DNA from: Coffea arabica
Lineage: Eukaryota; Streptophyta; Magnoliopsida; Gentianales; Rubiaceae
NCBI RefSeq assembly: GCF_036785885.1
Contig: NC_092326.1
Coordinates: 40,882,287-40,946,286 of the forward strand
DNA: 64,000 nt
Direction: 5' to 3'
A program made the translations under genes and the position numbers. This document shows, piece after piece, positions 13,301 through 24,356 of the stretch. Numbering within the stretch: position 1 is the first letter of the stretch; each line of letters begins with the position of its first letter. The notes under the pieces are model-generated. The model was given only the letters and a program-made list of their open reading frames with translations, did not search any database and was not told the DNA's origin.

Positions 13301-14876
13301 GGTCAGGCGTCATTACTGGTTTCTCAGAATGTTCTTCAGTATTTCGTACAGGACATAAACTTGCATCAGGAGCATCCATGAGAAGTGCTTCATCTTTGAA
13401 ATCCAGTACCTCGTCAATGTCCATTCCAATCCATTCTCCTCTTTCAACAACCAAAGACTGCTCAACTGATGGCTCTGGTGCAGCGTGAGCATCCCCATGA
13501 CTTCCACGTACTTTTTCCTCCTTCAAAGCATCTTGTGTGTGGCTTATGCTCTCACTTTTTTCATCAGAAAGTGGAGCTTCAGGCTCAACACCAGAGTCCT
13601 GAAAATTCCCACCAGCAGGAATTTCTCCCTCTTCAACATTTTCGGTTTTTCTAATAGAACACTCAGGTTCCATTCCTGCAACAGCCTCACTCTTTGATCC
13701 TGCACCAACCTTTGTGCCTCTGAAAGTATCCTCTCCAACAGTATTTAAGCTGTCCGTTAAGGAGACACTGCTAACGACTGATGCAACTCCACCATCAACA
13801 TTTTCATTAGGCAGCTCAGAAAAAGGCAGTGTCTCTGCTCCCATATTACCTTGACTTGCAATGTTGTCAGCAACCTTGTCATCCTCTATTGCCTGACCCT
13901 CTCCAGAAGAATGAAGAATTTGATCATTTGCAATAGTCTGTGTACCTGCAGTGCCAGGAACTAAGCTTTCTTCTGCAGTAGCCACCCCCAAATGCCTGCC
14001 AAGAACATCTTCTGCTGGATCATTATTAAATTCAGCGCTTGCATGACTCGAAGTATCTTTATCACAAGCCTCTGAAATTGTCATCTCAACCGCAGAAATC
14101 TGATCTTTCCCCAGAGTCTGTAAACTGCTCCTAGTTACACCACCATCCAGAACTTCATCACTGCGACCCGTATCCCCTTCTTCATTCGTTTTAGAAGCTT
14201 CCTTCTGACCTACTTTGTCTTGCTCGCGATCTGCTTCTGTACATGAAGATGCAACAACAGTATCGATTCCAGGATTCCAGACCTCATCATCCAAAACACC
14301 AGTGTCTTGTGCTATATCCCCCGTTGCTTTATCACCTCCATCAACCAATTCTGCTTCCTCTACCACCTTCCCCTCAACCAACACACCCTCTCCCTCATCT
14401 GTAGCACTCGCCTCTACCCTCTGTGCAACATCCACATTTGTTTGCTCACCAGATAAACCTGGAGTCACCTCAACTTCCTCCTCACCAACAACCTCCCCAG
14501 ATGTGTCATCCAACATCTGCGGAAAATCCTGAAACCCTTCAACCACGGTATGAGTCCTATCATCCCACAGTTGGCCACCCAAATCCCCAACTTCTCTTGA
14601 CCCAATATCACCCCCTACCACAACTTCATTTGCAAAAGACTCCATAACTCTTCCCAAACCATCACCATGACCGCTCACACCATCAACAAGGACATCAGAA
14701 CCCACAACCTCTATCATTATCTCCTCTCCATCTCCCCCGTTATAAGATTGCTCATCTACCTGTCCCTCACAAGCCATATTTCCCATCAGGGTTCCATCAC
14801 GACTAGGCATGGTAACAGTCACAGTAGAAAAGTCTGCAACACTAGCTACTGAACCCACATCATCATGCTCATCCAT
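10392..14876 (-). CDS. PWWP-domain chromatin protein (PDP-like), 1494 aa, single coding exon
   Basis: A nuclear chromatin reader. The first ATG in frame is at 14876; the open frame reaches a few codons further, but only through a TTG just inside a splice acceptor. Residues 1 to about 880 are acidic, low-complexity and rich in Glu, Asp, Ser and Val, with no recognised fold. The PWWP domain lies at about residues 892-985 and carries the signature VWGKVRSHPWWPGQISDP plus the FGDRTFAW strand. A basic stretch (KSGKKRKAVDS, SRKRKANH, SGRRSQSRKR) looks like nuclear-localisation signals. The C-terminus (about 1395-1475, LILTFSEGD...INLNNMFRRFGAL...ARVIFKR) resembles an RRM-like fold. This order matches the plant PWWP-domain (PDP) family. 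Arabidopsis members work with FVE/MSI5 and PRC2 in histone H3K27 methylation and flowering. That role is inferred from the family here. Confidence 0.93.
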   Translation of the reverse strand: MDEHDDVGSVASVADFSTVTVTMPSRDGTLMGNMACEGQVDEQSYNGGDGEEIMIEVVGSDVLVDGVSGHGDGLGRVMESFANEVVVGGDIGSREVGDLGGQLWDDRTHTVVEGFQDFPQMLDDTSGEVVGEEEVEVTPGLSGEQTNVDVAQRVEASATDEGEGVLVEGKVVEEAELVDGGDKATGDIAQDTGVLDDEVWNPGIDTVVASSCTEADREQDKVGQKEASKTNEEGDTGRSDEVLDGGVTRSSLQTLGKDQISAVEMTISEACDKDTSSHASAEFNNDPAEDVLGRHLGVATAEESLVPGTAGTQTIANDQILHSSGEGQAIEDDKVADNIASQGNMGAETLPFSELPNENVDGGVASVVSSVSLTDSLNTVGEDTFRGTKVGAGSKSEAVAGMEPECSIRKTENVEEGEIPAGGNFQDSGVEPEAPLSDEKSESISHTQDALKEEKVRGSHGDAHAAPEPSVEQSLVVERGEWIGMDIDEVLDFKDEALLMDAPDASLCPVRNTEEHSEKPVMTPDPADSAAKATSLGDNSHLKDIKPNLDFRGDDEVVKSDSEISKEHGQVATECAEVINKKKGANFSEVSGGNEPVQKNEQLNTLDVIDGDEKEVALESSSVSCSEQNGNAVPMEASVESQVAVEVPVCDAIDRRPLLTELDENIEKEGVSKGKGSFLSSDTKEGAKVEVSNATFQRIDSNAEVTTSIQGDKTEVVAQISETLSHEVQVDQTKDTLNQGAYASLSNAQDSDRSEGAGVSECLHGEVDIGSHETFQPNGDRTNRTAESGTVSQLVESKSECCETNGNDVMQIDIPNALMQVDIPDTKSLEDQKDIGVGEHYQHDGQVDHKEQDLSSPENASEADPTERMEEKTEKLPSLLSIHQAGYFSPPQNENEFSITDLVWGKVRSHPWWPGQISDPAYASEKAVKYYKKDCFLVAYFGDRTFAWNDASLLKPFRPHFSQIEKQSNSEAFQNAVSCALDEVKRRVELGLACSCIQRDAFEKIEYQIVENTGIREESSRRKGVDKTTGADSFEPDKLLQYMRSLAESPFCSVDRLELVLAQAQLTAFCHFKGYREPPVFEGRDATFERDATTLALNDAVDESVPVSNDEEQLPSSHKRKQNLKDSVHTRKERSLSELMSDREYSPDSEDYSDGKALSKSGKKRKAVDSLNDGLDRRITFYAAKVSTTSSSPKPSFKVGDCIRRVASQLTGSAPILKGHNDQTGTDASLLANEESQQGLTVVPSEISSLEEMLAQLQLAGRDPKKGYSFLSNIIIFFSGFRNSIVRKHTSVGRPGGSRKRKANHTTGGYTEEFEFDDVNDSYWTDRIVQNYSEEQLLQNNENGETDYQLVVSEPTRVHKSGRRSQSRKRYSTGNYEMSADEQPEDADRKKFEVSPAELILTFSEGDRLPSEINLNNMFRRFGALKEYETEVDRDSHRARVIFKRGADAEAACSSAGRINIFGSMVVGYQLSYSSSTTSSTLPLLMLQGSEDAT

Positions 14877-14893
14877 AGAAGACAGAAACAAAA

Positions 14894-15210
14894 TCTGAGA
14901 AAAGATTTCAACTTTATCATGAAAAGTGCCAAACTTTACACAATAACTGAAACTTTAACATAAACCCTATTTACAAAACCACTCGAATCTAACCACAAAA
15001 TGCATAAAAAACAGAAAAGAAAAGGAAAATTGCAAGAATCTCAAAATACATGTCAAAAGAAGTAATCCCATATTCTCTGAATCAAATAAAGGTAATAAAG
15101 ATGGTTACCTTGTTTTTGGGTCGTCTTCTGAAGGGTGAAAGCTGAGATTTTTTGAGGGTTTTTTTTTTGGGAAGAGAGAGAAAACTTGAAGGTACAATCC
15201 GATGTATCGA
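14894..15210 (-). other. 5' UTR exon and intron of the PWWP gene
   Basis: On the minus strand, a donor (AAG|gtaacc) after 15109 and an acceptor (ttttctcag) before 14894 define a 214-bp intron, 15108-14895, in the leader just upstream of the ATG. The leader exon would run from about 15210 to 15109; its 5' edge is a guess. The intron-in-leader arrangement is inferred from splice signals only. Confidence 0.55.
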
Positions 15211-16013
15211 GGAGGAGAGTCTAAAAGTGTCAAAATAATAGTTACACTTCCCCGTTAAGAGGTCAGCAGAGGTAAAAGTAAAAGCCGAAAACAGGTGCTC
15301 TCTTGTCCTGTATGGTTAAAATTTTAGGAAAGAAAATATGAGATGAGCCTTGGCTATTCAGGTATTAGAAACTTCCCCCACTGACAAAATGACAAGTAGC
15401 TGTATGGACCGTGAATTTGGGTACACCCAAAGGGTATTGCGGTGGGACCTTCAGAAATTCTCTCCACCGATACTGAGGTGTTAACTTGCCATTTTCTACT
15501 CTGCTTCTTTTCCAACACAGGCATGCATCAGATTCTTGTCTCCCAAATTTTACTGCCCTGTGGTTTCTGGTGGGGTGAATATGACCTCATGTTTGTACTC
15601 TCACTTTTCATGGCTTCGTTTAAGACATCAAATACTCACTCTAAATGGGCATGAGGATCCGCCCGAGTTAAAAAGGTTCATGAATATTCATTTTTCCATC
15701 CAGCTCGTGAATAACTTTAGAATTTGTTCTCCTAGCGCAGATTATTGGGAAAAATTATCGGGCGTCTTTAGGATAGCAGATTATTGGGAAAAAAATAGCT
15801 AATTGGAGCAGGAGATACGAGAGATTTAATGATTCTTTAGAACACTACTATTGTGTCACCTTGTTGTTCGTGTCCTTGTATATATTTGGACTTCATTTTA
15901 ATTACACGATTGACTAACCAAGTGTTCTATGTGTCAAAAAAAAAAAAAAAAGGTTTTATCCTCTCATTCTTTCTCACATCTTTTCTATTCCAAATTGAGC
16001 TATTTTTATAGTC
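15211..16013. other. intergenic, promoter side of the PWWP gene
   Basis: No gene is seen. This stretch should contain the PWWP promoter near 15211-15500. A short direct repeat, 'gcagattattgggaaaaa', occurs at about 15738 and 15777. Confidence 0.45.
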
Positions 16014-16021
16014 ACTGTACC

Positions 16022-16495
16022 TAGGGCTGCAAACGAACCGAGTCGAGTCGAGTTTTGAGCTAATCGAGCCGAGTCTCGACTAAAATTTACCAAACTTGAG
16101 CTCGACGAGCCAGCAATTTTCGAGATTCGAGTCGAGTTCGAGTTCGAGCTCGAAAAAAAATAAAAAATAATTATTTTATTTTTTAAAAGATAAATAAAAT
16201 AATATTTTTTTCTTAATAAATAATAAAATAGTAAGGATATATAAGTAATTTTACTATGAAAATAAAAAAATAAAAAAATATATAATATACATAATTTTAT
16301 TATTAAATAAAAATAAAAATAAAAAATATATATATATATATATATACTCAATCTCGCGAGCCGGCTCGCGAGCTAACGAGTTTAATATTCTGAACTCGAG
16401 TTCGAACTCGAGTTCGACTCGAGCCGGCTCGAGCTCGATTAATATCGAGCTTGACTCGAGCCGCTCGTGAGCGGCTCGATTCGTTTACAGCCCTA
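16022..16495. mobile_element. hAT-type MITE with long GC-rich inverted ends
   Basis: A 474-bp element with inverted termini TAGGGCTGCAAACGAACCGAG and its counterpart CTCGATTCGTTTACAGCCCTA. Arms rich in gagtcgag/ctcgag motifs enclose an AT-rich core with a TA microsatellite (16325-16346). The flanking 8-bp duplications differ at one base (ACTGTACC at 16014-16021, ATTGTACC at 16496-16503). An 8-bp duplication fits the hAT superfamily. The open frames on the minus strand within it are chance readings of the repeat. Confidence 0.88.
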
Positions 16496-16503
16496 ATTGT
16501 ACC

Positions 16504-19500
16504 GACTTCAGTGGTTGTTGTATGTATCAAAATTCATATATGGATAAAGGTTGAAATATCGTTATTCTGATTTGAAAGAACAGTGGATTATGTATTTAAG
16601 CGTGAACAAATATATAAACTACCAAAGGATGTTTGAGCTTTTGGGCTATGTTCCGAAGCACTTAATTAATATGTGAATTAGCATCATCATCTTCGTAGTA
16701 GTAGTAGTTCATGCAGACCATAAAATATGCAGAGGACTTCACTTTTGATGTTACCATGATAAATTGGCACTATCATCTCAATTTAAGTTGAGAAGTAGAG
16801 TAACGGCGTACACCTCTTTATACTTTATGATCTGCATTAAATGAATCCCAATGGAGGCTTAAAATCAACTCTAGAAAGGCTCGCAGATTTTTAATTTTTG
16901 TAAACACAATGGTGAACTATTACACCAACATTGCAACTGTTGCATACCTAGATTCTCAATACACCAAAAAAAAAAAAAAAAAATTTTTTTTTGCCGCTCA
17001 AATATTTAATTTTTGGTGGAGGAATTTGATCTATAACTGTATGAAAGATTTCTGTCACTCTTAGAAATCTCTGATATGTTTTGAAACTTTAAATGGGACT
17101 TTTCAAGGTGTAACACCATCTGTTTGATTGATGTAAACTTAATCACAACTAAACTACTTCTGCCATAAGTGTAATGAACTTATTGATCTACTTGTGGTTT
17201 AATACAATTTTTTAAAAAAATTTTGACACTCTTAATCACAAGATGTCGATCTCATAGTGTTGGTCGAATTTTGTTCATAAATAATTGGCACGGTGTGTTT
17301 AATGAATTGTACTTTGCAATATACAATTCGTATTTTTTTTTTTTTTTTTTTGTGATAACGATTTCAAAATTAGTATTGCCCAATTTATAAAATGCATGTC
17401 CATTGGGTTGGAATTCTGTCAACAATTCATGAGCTAGAATAGCCCTAAGCATATAACTCCCAAAAAAAAAAAAAAAAAAGGTTCTAACCATTTATTCGAT
17501 CTGCCTGAAACAAAACCTTCCGATTGAGATTATTTTCTGCAAGATAACTACAGAAAGCCATGTAGGACCGGTCTTCGTTTAATGCTTGGGACCAACACTT
17601 CTGGCGAAGGATAGCCCATCAAACTATTGGCCCAAGTCCATAGCCTAATCTTGACCCCTCGACATTGCTTTCGCTGTCGTTCATCCTCATCCTTCTACTT
17701 ATCCGGAAAGTGAAAGCCCATGGGTAAGGCCCTAGAAAGTGTTGGGCTAGACATGAATGAATACATTGGCTCCTTGAATGGCGGAACAATCAGAAGCAAT
17801 TCTACCATTGCTAGGGGCCCTTCATTGTCAAATGCATGAAGAATTTTAGCTAGCAGAACAGTGTCTGGATCCTCATCCTAAATATTTCCGTTGAGTTTTG
17901 TCCTCTGAGAAGATTTGAATCATTCATTTGAGAGCCTGTATGGGATGTGGTCTCCATTCATCACCAGGGCTGAATTGCTATTTTCTGAAATTTTTGTAGA
18001 AAAATGTACCATAACAATTTTAATGGATATGAGATAAAAAGGTAACTAGAAAAATGTAATAATTTTTGAAAGAAAAATGGCAATCCAAACAATAGCCTCA
18101 GACAATAGAATATATGATGGCCATCACATACATTAGAACATTTTTTTGGGCTCCGGAATTATATTTGGACTGGATGTTAACTTGACAAAAATATTCAGTC
18201 TGGATGAAAAGAAACTGTGAAATGTGAATATTGTTAGAGGTAGTGAAGTATGATCTTCTTACCCTGAAGAATCAAGAATTTTGGCTGCTGCTGTTTCCAT
18301 TACTATTCATTTATCTTTTCTACAATTCAATTTTTAAAGCACTGATTCAGTAACATTTTCTATACAAAAACTCAGAGTACTGCTTAATTAGCTCTGGCTT
18401 GTATGGCTGTCCTGATATTCTGATTTACAATAATACAGAGGAAATAAAAAAGAAAAAAGAAAAATGGCCCATAGATTCAATTGTGTTAGGCACATGGTTT
18501 CTAGAGATCTTCAAGTTTTGAAGCCCGAGCAAGTGACTCTATTCTAGTTCTAGTACAACAAATATATTCTTTCTAATGATCAGCTGTGCATGCTGGCACC
18601 TAATAAAGTTTATGCTTTTTTTAAAATCTATGCAAAATCTGTTTAAACCATCTATCTCAATACATTATTGTTTTCCCCTGAAATGTATGTTTGGGTGGCA
18701 GGTACCTAGAGGACACTGGTTAAGAACATTTATTTTTGAACACTTGTTCATATAGATAGATTCTAGTGTTAATTTTTCTACAAAAAATGAAACTAATTTA
18801 AGAAAGTATTTATAGGTAGTGGAGAGCAATAAATTTGAAGGTATGCATTGACATGGTAAATTAAGTGTAATTCAGGTGCTTCAACGAATGTCCATATATA
18901 GTCTTTATTTTTTTTGCATCGGAAAGTGTCTAAATACATAGGTGGAAAAAATATAACTATATGTATTTACATGATAAGTTAGATGTAAACTAGGTGTTCT
19001 CATATATATTCAAATACCCAAAAAAAAAAAAAAAAAGAAAAGAGAGTAGGCATTTACTTAGTCAAGCAAGGTTTTGGTTGAGCAATGAAAGCATCTCGAT
19101 CATGAGATGTGAGAAATGGATAACCCTTGTTACAGTAATTAATGCTTGTTTTTTTGCAGTTGCTTCCAGCTCAAGTTGAGATACATCATGCTTGTTAGAG
19201 GAAGAGAGAATGAATGAATACAATTAGATGCCTAAGAATAATTATAAGATAGAAAAAAAAAATAAATGAAATGGAAAAGAGGAGCCACTTCAGAGACTGC
19301 AAATAATGTTGTTCTGACCAGCAGCCACCACCTTCTCCTCCTCCTGTTATTTTCATCTCTAACTGCTCTTTATCCACTTTGTTTTAGAGCTCCAGTGCTT
19401 TTGCCAACTGTACCTATTATTCCACAGCCAAGCAAACTGCCTCTCCATAATCAGCTTACAATTTTACTGCACATTTCACTGACATCTAAAAGAATAACAC

Positions 19501-19621
19501 AGCTAGCAAAGTTGCAAGAGTTTTATTTTCTTATGGCAGATAATACTACTATTATAATTAGCATGTAAAGTTAAAAGTTTGATCAGATTCTGGTCTCACA
19601 TTCAGATCCACATGCTCATGT
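16504..19621. other. intergenic, 3' side of the RRM gene
   Basis: No gene can be supported over three kilobases. There are A/T homopolymers at 16965-16991, 17333-17351 and 17461-17479. The part nearest 19621 should include the 3' UTR of the RRM gene. Confidence 0.45.
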
Positions 19622-21684
19622 TCAGGTCACAGCTACAAAACTACCATACCATACCATGTGGTGAAAGGTTTCTTTACTATCATCAGAATTATTGAACTAG
19701 GTTACATGATTCTTCTTTCCTTAATCATTTAGGACTAAAACAAAAGTTGGAACCATATATAACCCACACTAGCATTAGAAGATTAGACAGTTTATTATCA
19801 TATGGGCTCCAAATATATACGTTTTAGAAGGATGCAGAGATCAAATATCCAAGGAATGGTCTAGACCAGAACATCCCAACTTGAACAGTACTGAATATAA
19901 AAAAACTTTTAATGCACAATTTTTGGCATGAAGATTTTCTTCTCTTGAAGAAAGTGCATGGAGAAGCAAAAGCAAGCAAGCAGCGTACCTGTGCTGGGAG
20001 AAATAGATGTGGGCTTTGATATCAAGGCCGGAGCAGAAGCCATCGGGGGAGGTGTGCTCGGAGAGTACATGTGAGCAGGAAGGCCCATTGTCTGGGTTTG
20101 ATGGAAATGGTAGAGAGGGTACATGGGCATCAATGCATTTGTTCCCACCATTGGTTGACCAGGGTACACTTGTGAGAAATGCCCGTTCATGTAGGACCCC
20201 CCAGTGTAGCTTAGCTTCTGTTCATCATCGGAGACAGAAGAAACCAAATCAAACTCTCACACAATAATACTAAAATTGCTTCTTACTTCCTAAGTATACA
20301 TTAATTGCTGCTGATGTTTTTGTACCTATACTAATGACATTAGTGCAATGAGTGGCTAGCTTTTGGAATTGGTAATTATGTAAAAGAAACTAAGAAAGCC
20401 CAATCTGTCCAGGGATTAGAGATAGTAACTGAGTCACAAATCCTCTCTTTTTCTTTCCAGGTAAGGTTTAGAGTTCCATTTCAACCAAAAAGTAAAGAAA
20501 TCGGGTGCGTTTGCAAAATCATGCAATTTCCTCAAAAGTTTCTGGTTTGAAACGCGATCCAAAACTGGTAAATGTGTCCTTGTGAATTAAAGCCTCCCAA
20601 TAATAACCAGGCAAATGTGGTCCAATTTTGTGCCTGCCTACTTTTGCCAATTGGATATCTGGAATAGAAGGTAGACTAGTTGAATGGCTTGACAGTTTTG
20701 CATCAAACCAATTAATTACACAGTTATGGGAGATAGAGATAGTGAGAGCAATACTCATGGTTTTATGAGATTCGACTACTTACATGGCTGTAACTCATGT
20801 CTGTGGCAATATAGGTCGGAGAGTACCTGAAATAAGTTATAAAAAACAAAAGTAAATTAGTAAACTAAGTGGGAAGTATGAAATGGACCACCAAATGGGG
20901 CAAGACATCTGATCTCATCTCATGGACATACCCATAGATTGGAACAGCTTGATGGTGATGATGAAATGGTGCTGCAGCCGGAACAGCAGCAGCTGGCGGT
21001 GGTGCTCCACCTGGATAATACCATGGCAAGTGATTTGCAGGTGCTGCAGCAGCTGTATTTCCTCCTCTTGGTCCAACTCCAACAACATTGCCACCTTCAT
21101 ATTTTTTCACTTTAGACAAAAATAAATAATCCTAGTAACATTATAAAAAAAAAAAAAGAAAAAGAAAACCCATGACCTAAAAAGACAGGAGCAGAATAGA
21201 TGTAGCAGTAGTAGTACCTTGGAGTTGGGGAGGAGGAGGAGGCATATTAGAGGAAGGCCTTGCACGTTTTGCGCCGAGGGAAGCCAGATTACAATTGGCA
21301 CGCCGGCCGTTGATGACTGGGGTGGCATCCTCACAAGCCTTCTTTGCCGCTTCTGCATCCTTAAACGTTACCTACAAACAATTTGTAGTATATTTGATAA
21401 AGCATTCGTGACCTGCCAATTGCAACTATCCGTACTACTGTTGCACATGATCATAATTTAGTGCTAGTACTTACAAAGCCATAGCCCTTGGATCTGCCGG
21501 TGACTTTGTCAGAGATGATGACAGCCTCCAAGATCTCGCCGTATTTCTCAAAATGCTCCCTCATGGCTTCTTTGGGAGTCTCCCATGCTAACCCTCCCAC
21601 GAACACTTTTGTCAACGTTGTGTCACCCAAGTTTTGCTGTCCATTACTACTTACATTGTTGTTGTTGTTCATCATCATCGTCAT
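19622..21684 (-). CDS. RRM RNA-binding protein, ARP1 / RBM24-38-like, six exons
   Basis: Predicted exons are 21684-21475, 21371-21218, 21109-20932, 20826-20784, 20217-19989 and 19632-19622. They sum to 825 nt, exactly 275 codons, and all junctions are GT-AG. One RRM spans about residues 22-100: RNP2 KVFVGGLAW, then RNP1 split by the first intron as [11 protein letters not shown]. The segment [17 protein letters not shown] is typical of the plant RBM24/38-like group that includes Arabidopsis ARP1, an abscisic-acid-linked protein. The rest is low-complexity: a polyproline run, an Ala/Pro/His stretch and a Gln/Pro/Met/Tyr-rich tail. The N-terminus has an Asn run ([10 protein letters not shown]). 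The open frame continues 15 codons above this ATG only through a TTG start, so 21684 is preferred. The last exon (11 nt) is the weakest call. It rests on frame closure and a good ttttgtag acceptor. Confidence 0.87.
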
Positions 21685-22408
21685 TGTTTCTTTTATTAAT
21701 ATCCAAAACAACCGAAGAATTGATCTCAATAACCAATATCTCCTAGTACAATCTATATATATATAGATATATGTATCTGTACCCTTAAGTTTCTTGACGT
21801 CTTGTTGCAGATGAAACGCTTTTCAAGACTGTGAAATTGAAAGAGCTGTTAAGAGAAAGCAAAAAAAAAAATGGTGGGAGAAGAGTGAAGAGGGGATTTG
21901 AGAAGGGGGAAGGGAAGAATATATAAAGAAGTTTAAAGGGCTTAAGCGCTGAGAATTGAGAGAGATTAAGGGAAGTGGGGTAGATGAATATACTACTGTC
22001 TGTTAGTGTTATATTATTGTAAAATGTTGGGGTTGAGTGGTCATACACTCATAAATACATGTAGTAGTACATCGACATATACAACTATCAATGTGATGCG
22101 AGAATGTGTATATGAATGATGTTGGAATATAGTAATGGAGGAAAGCAGAGGGACAGAAGGGCAGACAGATGGATTTCGGGTTGAGGCCATCAACAACTTG
22201 CCCTCCTTTTCATCTCCTTCCTAGCTTCCGCTACTATGTGTCTGCGTGTCTTTTTCTTTTTTTATATTTTCTTTCTTCTGTTTAACATGTATAAATTGTA
22301 CCATGTTGCACTCATTGATTGGTTTAATTGTTTTTCTCACTGGATGGATGGATGGTTAATAGTTCCTATTTTTGGTGATCAAAAGTCCGGAAACAAAAAA
22401 AAAATGTA
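21685..22408. promoter_or_regulatory. leader and probable promoter of the RRM gene
   Basis: Minus-strand sequence upstream of the ATG contains a TA-rich box at 21752-21774 and a TATA-like ctttatatattc at about 21915-21926. The second, about 240 bp above the ATG, is the better placed for a transcript with a leader. Distal to this is ordinary non-coding DNA up to the Stowaway element. Confidence 0.35.
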
Positions 22409-22678
22409 CTCCCTTTTTTCCATATATTTAGTTATATTTGGAAATATGTGCTTTTTATGCATGGTACACTCCATCAAAAAAAAAAATTTTATTTCTTTTT
22501 TACCCTTAATCACGTGCCGAGTAAAGAGTAGAAAGTAATTCCATCATAGTTGTCTTTATGCATCATTAATGAAGAGTATAAGGAAAATTTCAGAGTATAA
22601 AATAGTTAGAAATGTCAAATGTGACAAATATTTTGGGACAGTAAAAAAAAATATGACACTTTCAATAAGACGGAGGAG
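22409..22678. mobile_element. Stowaway-type (Tc1/mariner) MITE
   Basis: A 270-bp element beginning CTCCCTTTTTTCCATA and ending AAGACGGAGGAG, flanked on both sides by TA (22407-22408, 22679-22680). The right end and the neighbouring 'ttttgggacagt' phrase match the well-known plant Stowaway consensus (CTCCCTCCGT). The left end has diverged. Confidence 0.7.
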
Positions 22679-22680
22679 TA

Positions 22681-24348
22681 CTAATGTATTACAATTATAC
22701 CAACTATTCGGTTTGCATTGTAATTTTTCCAAGTGTAGGAGATATAAATATGTCTAATTCACCACAGTTAAACAAAAGTGCAATTATAGACTAGTATTTG
22801 CATATTTTTCACCCAACTACTTGTCATGTTCAGAAACGAGACTGCGAAACAGCAGAAGTATCAATTATATCCTTCCTCGAGTTGCTGCGTGCTGTCGCTG
22901 GTGGAAGAGGGGCCACCATTTACCCATTAATACGCCTGCCGGCCCCCTTCTTCTGCAACCAAATTCAGTCGCCAGTCAAAGTCAAGTTACCCAAACGCAT
23001 AGGAAAGTAACCCACATGGCTTGTGGAAACTAATTACTACTTTTTTCCTCCTCCTCTTGGGAGAAAGAAAAAGCTTAATACTTGAGTGTTTATTGCCCTG
23101 TTACGATGATAAGAGCTCCCTATTTTTCAAAACTAGAAACGTATTCTTTTCAGTTCCAGAGGCCCGTGTTGAACGTCACTTGTTTTAGACTTCTAGCAAA
23201 TGAGTTAATTGTTCAACCGGTTGTTGGCCACCACCAAGCCTTAAAATAGGTGATTCAGACGAATGTGTAGTGCATTTGTTTGGTGCGATGGTGGTTCAGT
23301 TCTTGTCGATTTCCTATTGATCCAGTTGAGTCCTCTTAAAATAGGTTAGAGTAGGAATAGGAGTAGGTGTAAAATAGACTATTATCGACTGTCAAAAAAA
23401 AAAATTAATTATTCGTCTTAGAATAGAATAATGTGCTGTCACATGCTTCACCAAAAGAAAAGAAAGAGGAAGAATTTTAGCACAATTTGTTACAGTAAAG
23501 AAGAAACCTTCTGCTCGTATTAAGAAATATTGTACAAGCAAAGATGAGCAGTTAATTGTTCTGTAGATAGTATTGCCCTATATCTCTGTGTGGATCCTGA
23601 TGGGGGAATGAGTAATGAGTTTAAACATAGTAGACATGCAGTGACACAACAGGCTTCGATACAAAGAAAGGAGAAACGGCAAGAAGAACCTTTTTGCACC
23701 ATGATCAAAGGGTCCTATCCGAAATTTATCAGAGGCCTCTCCTGCTTTGCTAGCAGTGGGCTATAAAATTATGCCAAAAGCAAATCAATTCCATTTTCAA
23801 AGAAGAAAAATTGAGTCAGAAGAAAATTCTAACCAAATATGAAATTCTTAAGTAAATTAATTCCCTGCAGTCGTCCCTCTCTTGAAGAAAAGAAATATTC
23901 GAGTAGGACAGACGAGAAACACTTTAACAATTTCAGACGTGACATTATGTATATGCTGGCCAAGCTTTGCGAGCACATCATTGATCCGGCACTTGTAAAA
24001 CCAGTTGAATATTTCGTTACCAGCTTGTTCTGGCAAATTTATTTTTTTCAAATAGCTCAAAATATCAAATTTAGTTAACAATTATGGGTCGAGTAAGTGT
24101 CAAATTTTGACCAGTTATGTTGAGAGTACAACTTCAAAACAAAATGTGATGCATTGCCGTCCTTGGCCGAGCCCTCTAAAGGGCTCCCGGAAATTCCAAA
24201 GTTGGAAGAACAAAGACAGCAAATTCCAACAAAGAGGATGCACCCAAAAGAAGAAACAGAATGATAAAGATAAAGGGTATAGGAATTCTTGGTTCGGGGA
24301 GTATATTATGCAAGCCCACAAGACGTACGTAAGTATTATTATTGTACA
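22681..24348. other. intergenic
   Basis: No gene can be supported. Overlapping plus-strand frames at 22798-23033 and frames on both strands at 23839-24081 have no recognisable domain and show no splice structure. Confidence 0.45.
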
Positions 24349-24356
24349 AAGTAGAT

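Noticed and set aside
12973-14852. Several plus-strand frames opposite the PWWP gene
   Set aside because: They are antisense shadows of a long, compositionally biased coding exon.
16345-16530. Arg/Ser-rich minus-strand frame
   Set aside because: It is a reading of the ctcgag-rich arm of the hAT-type MITE.
22798-23033. Two overlapping plus-strand frames of 70 codons
   Set aside because: They overlap in different frames and have no recognisable motif or gene structure around them.
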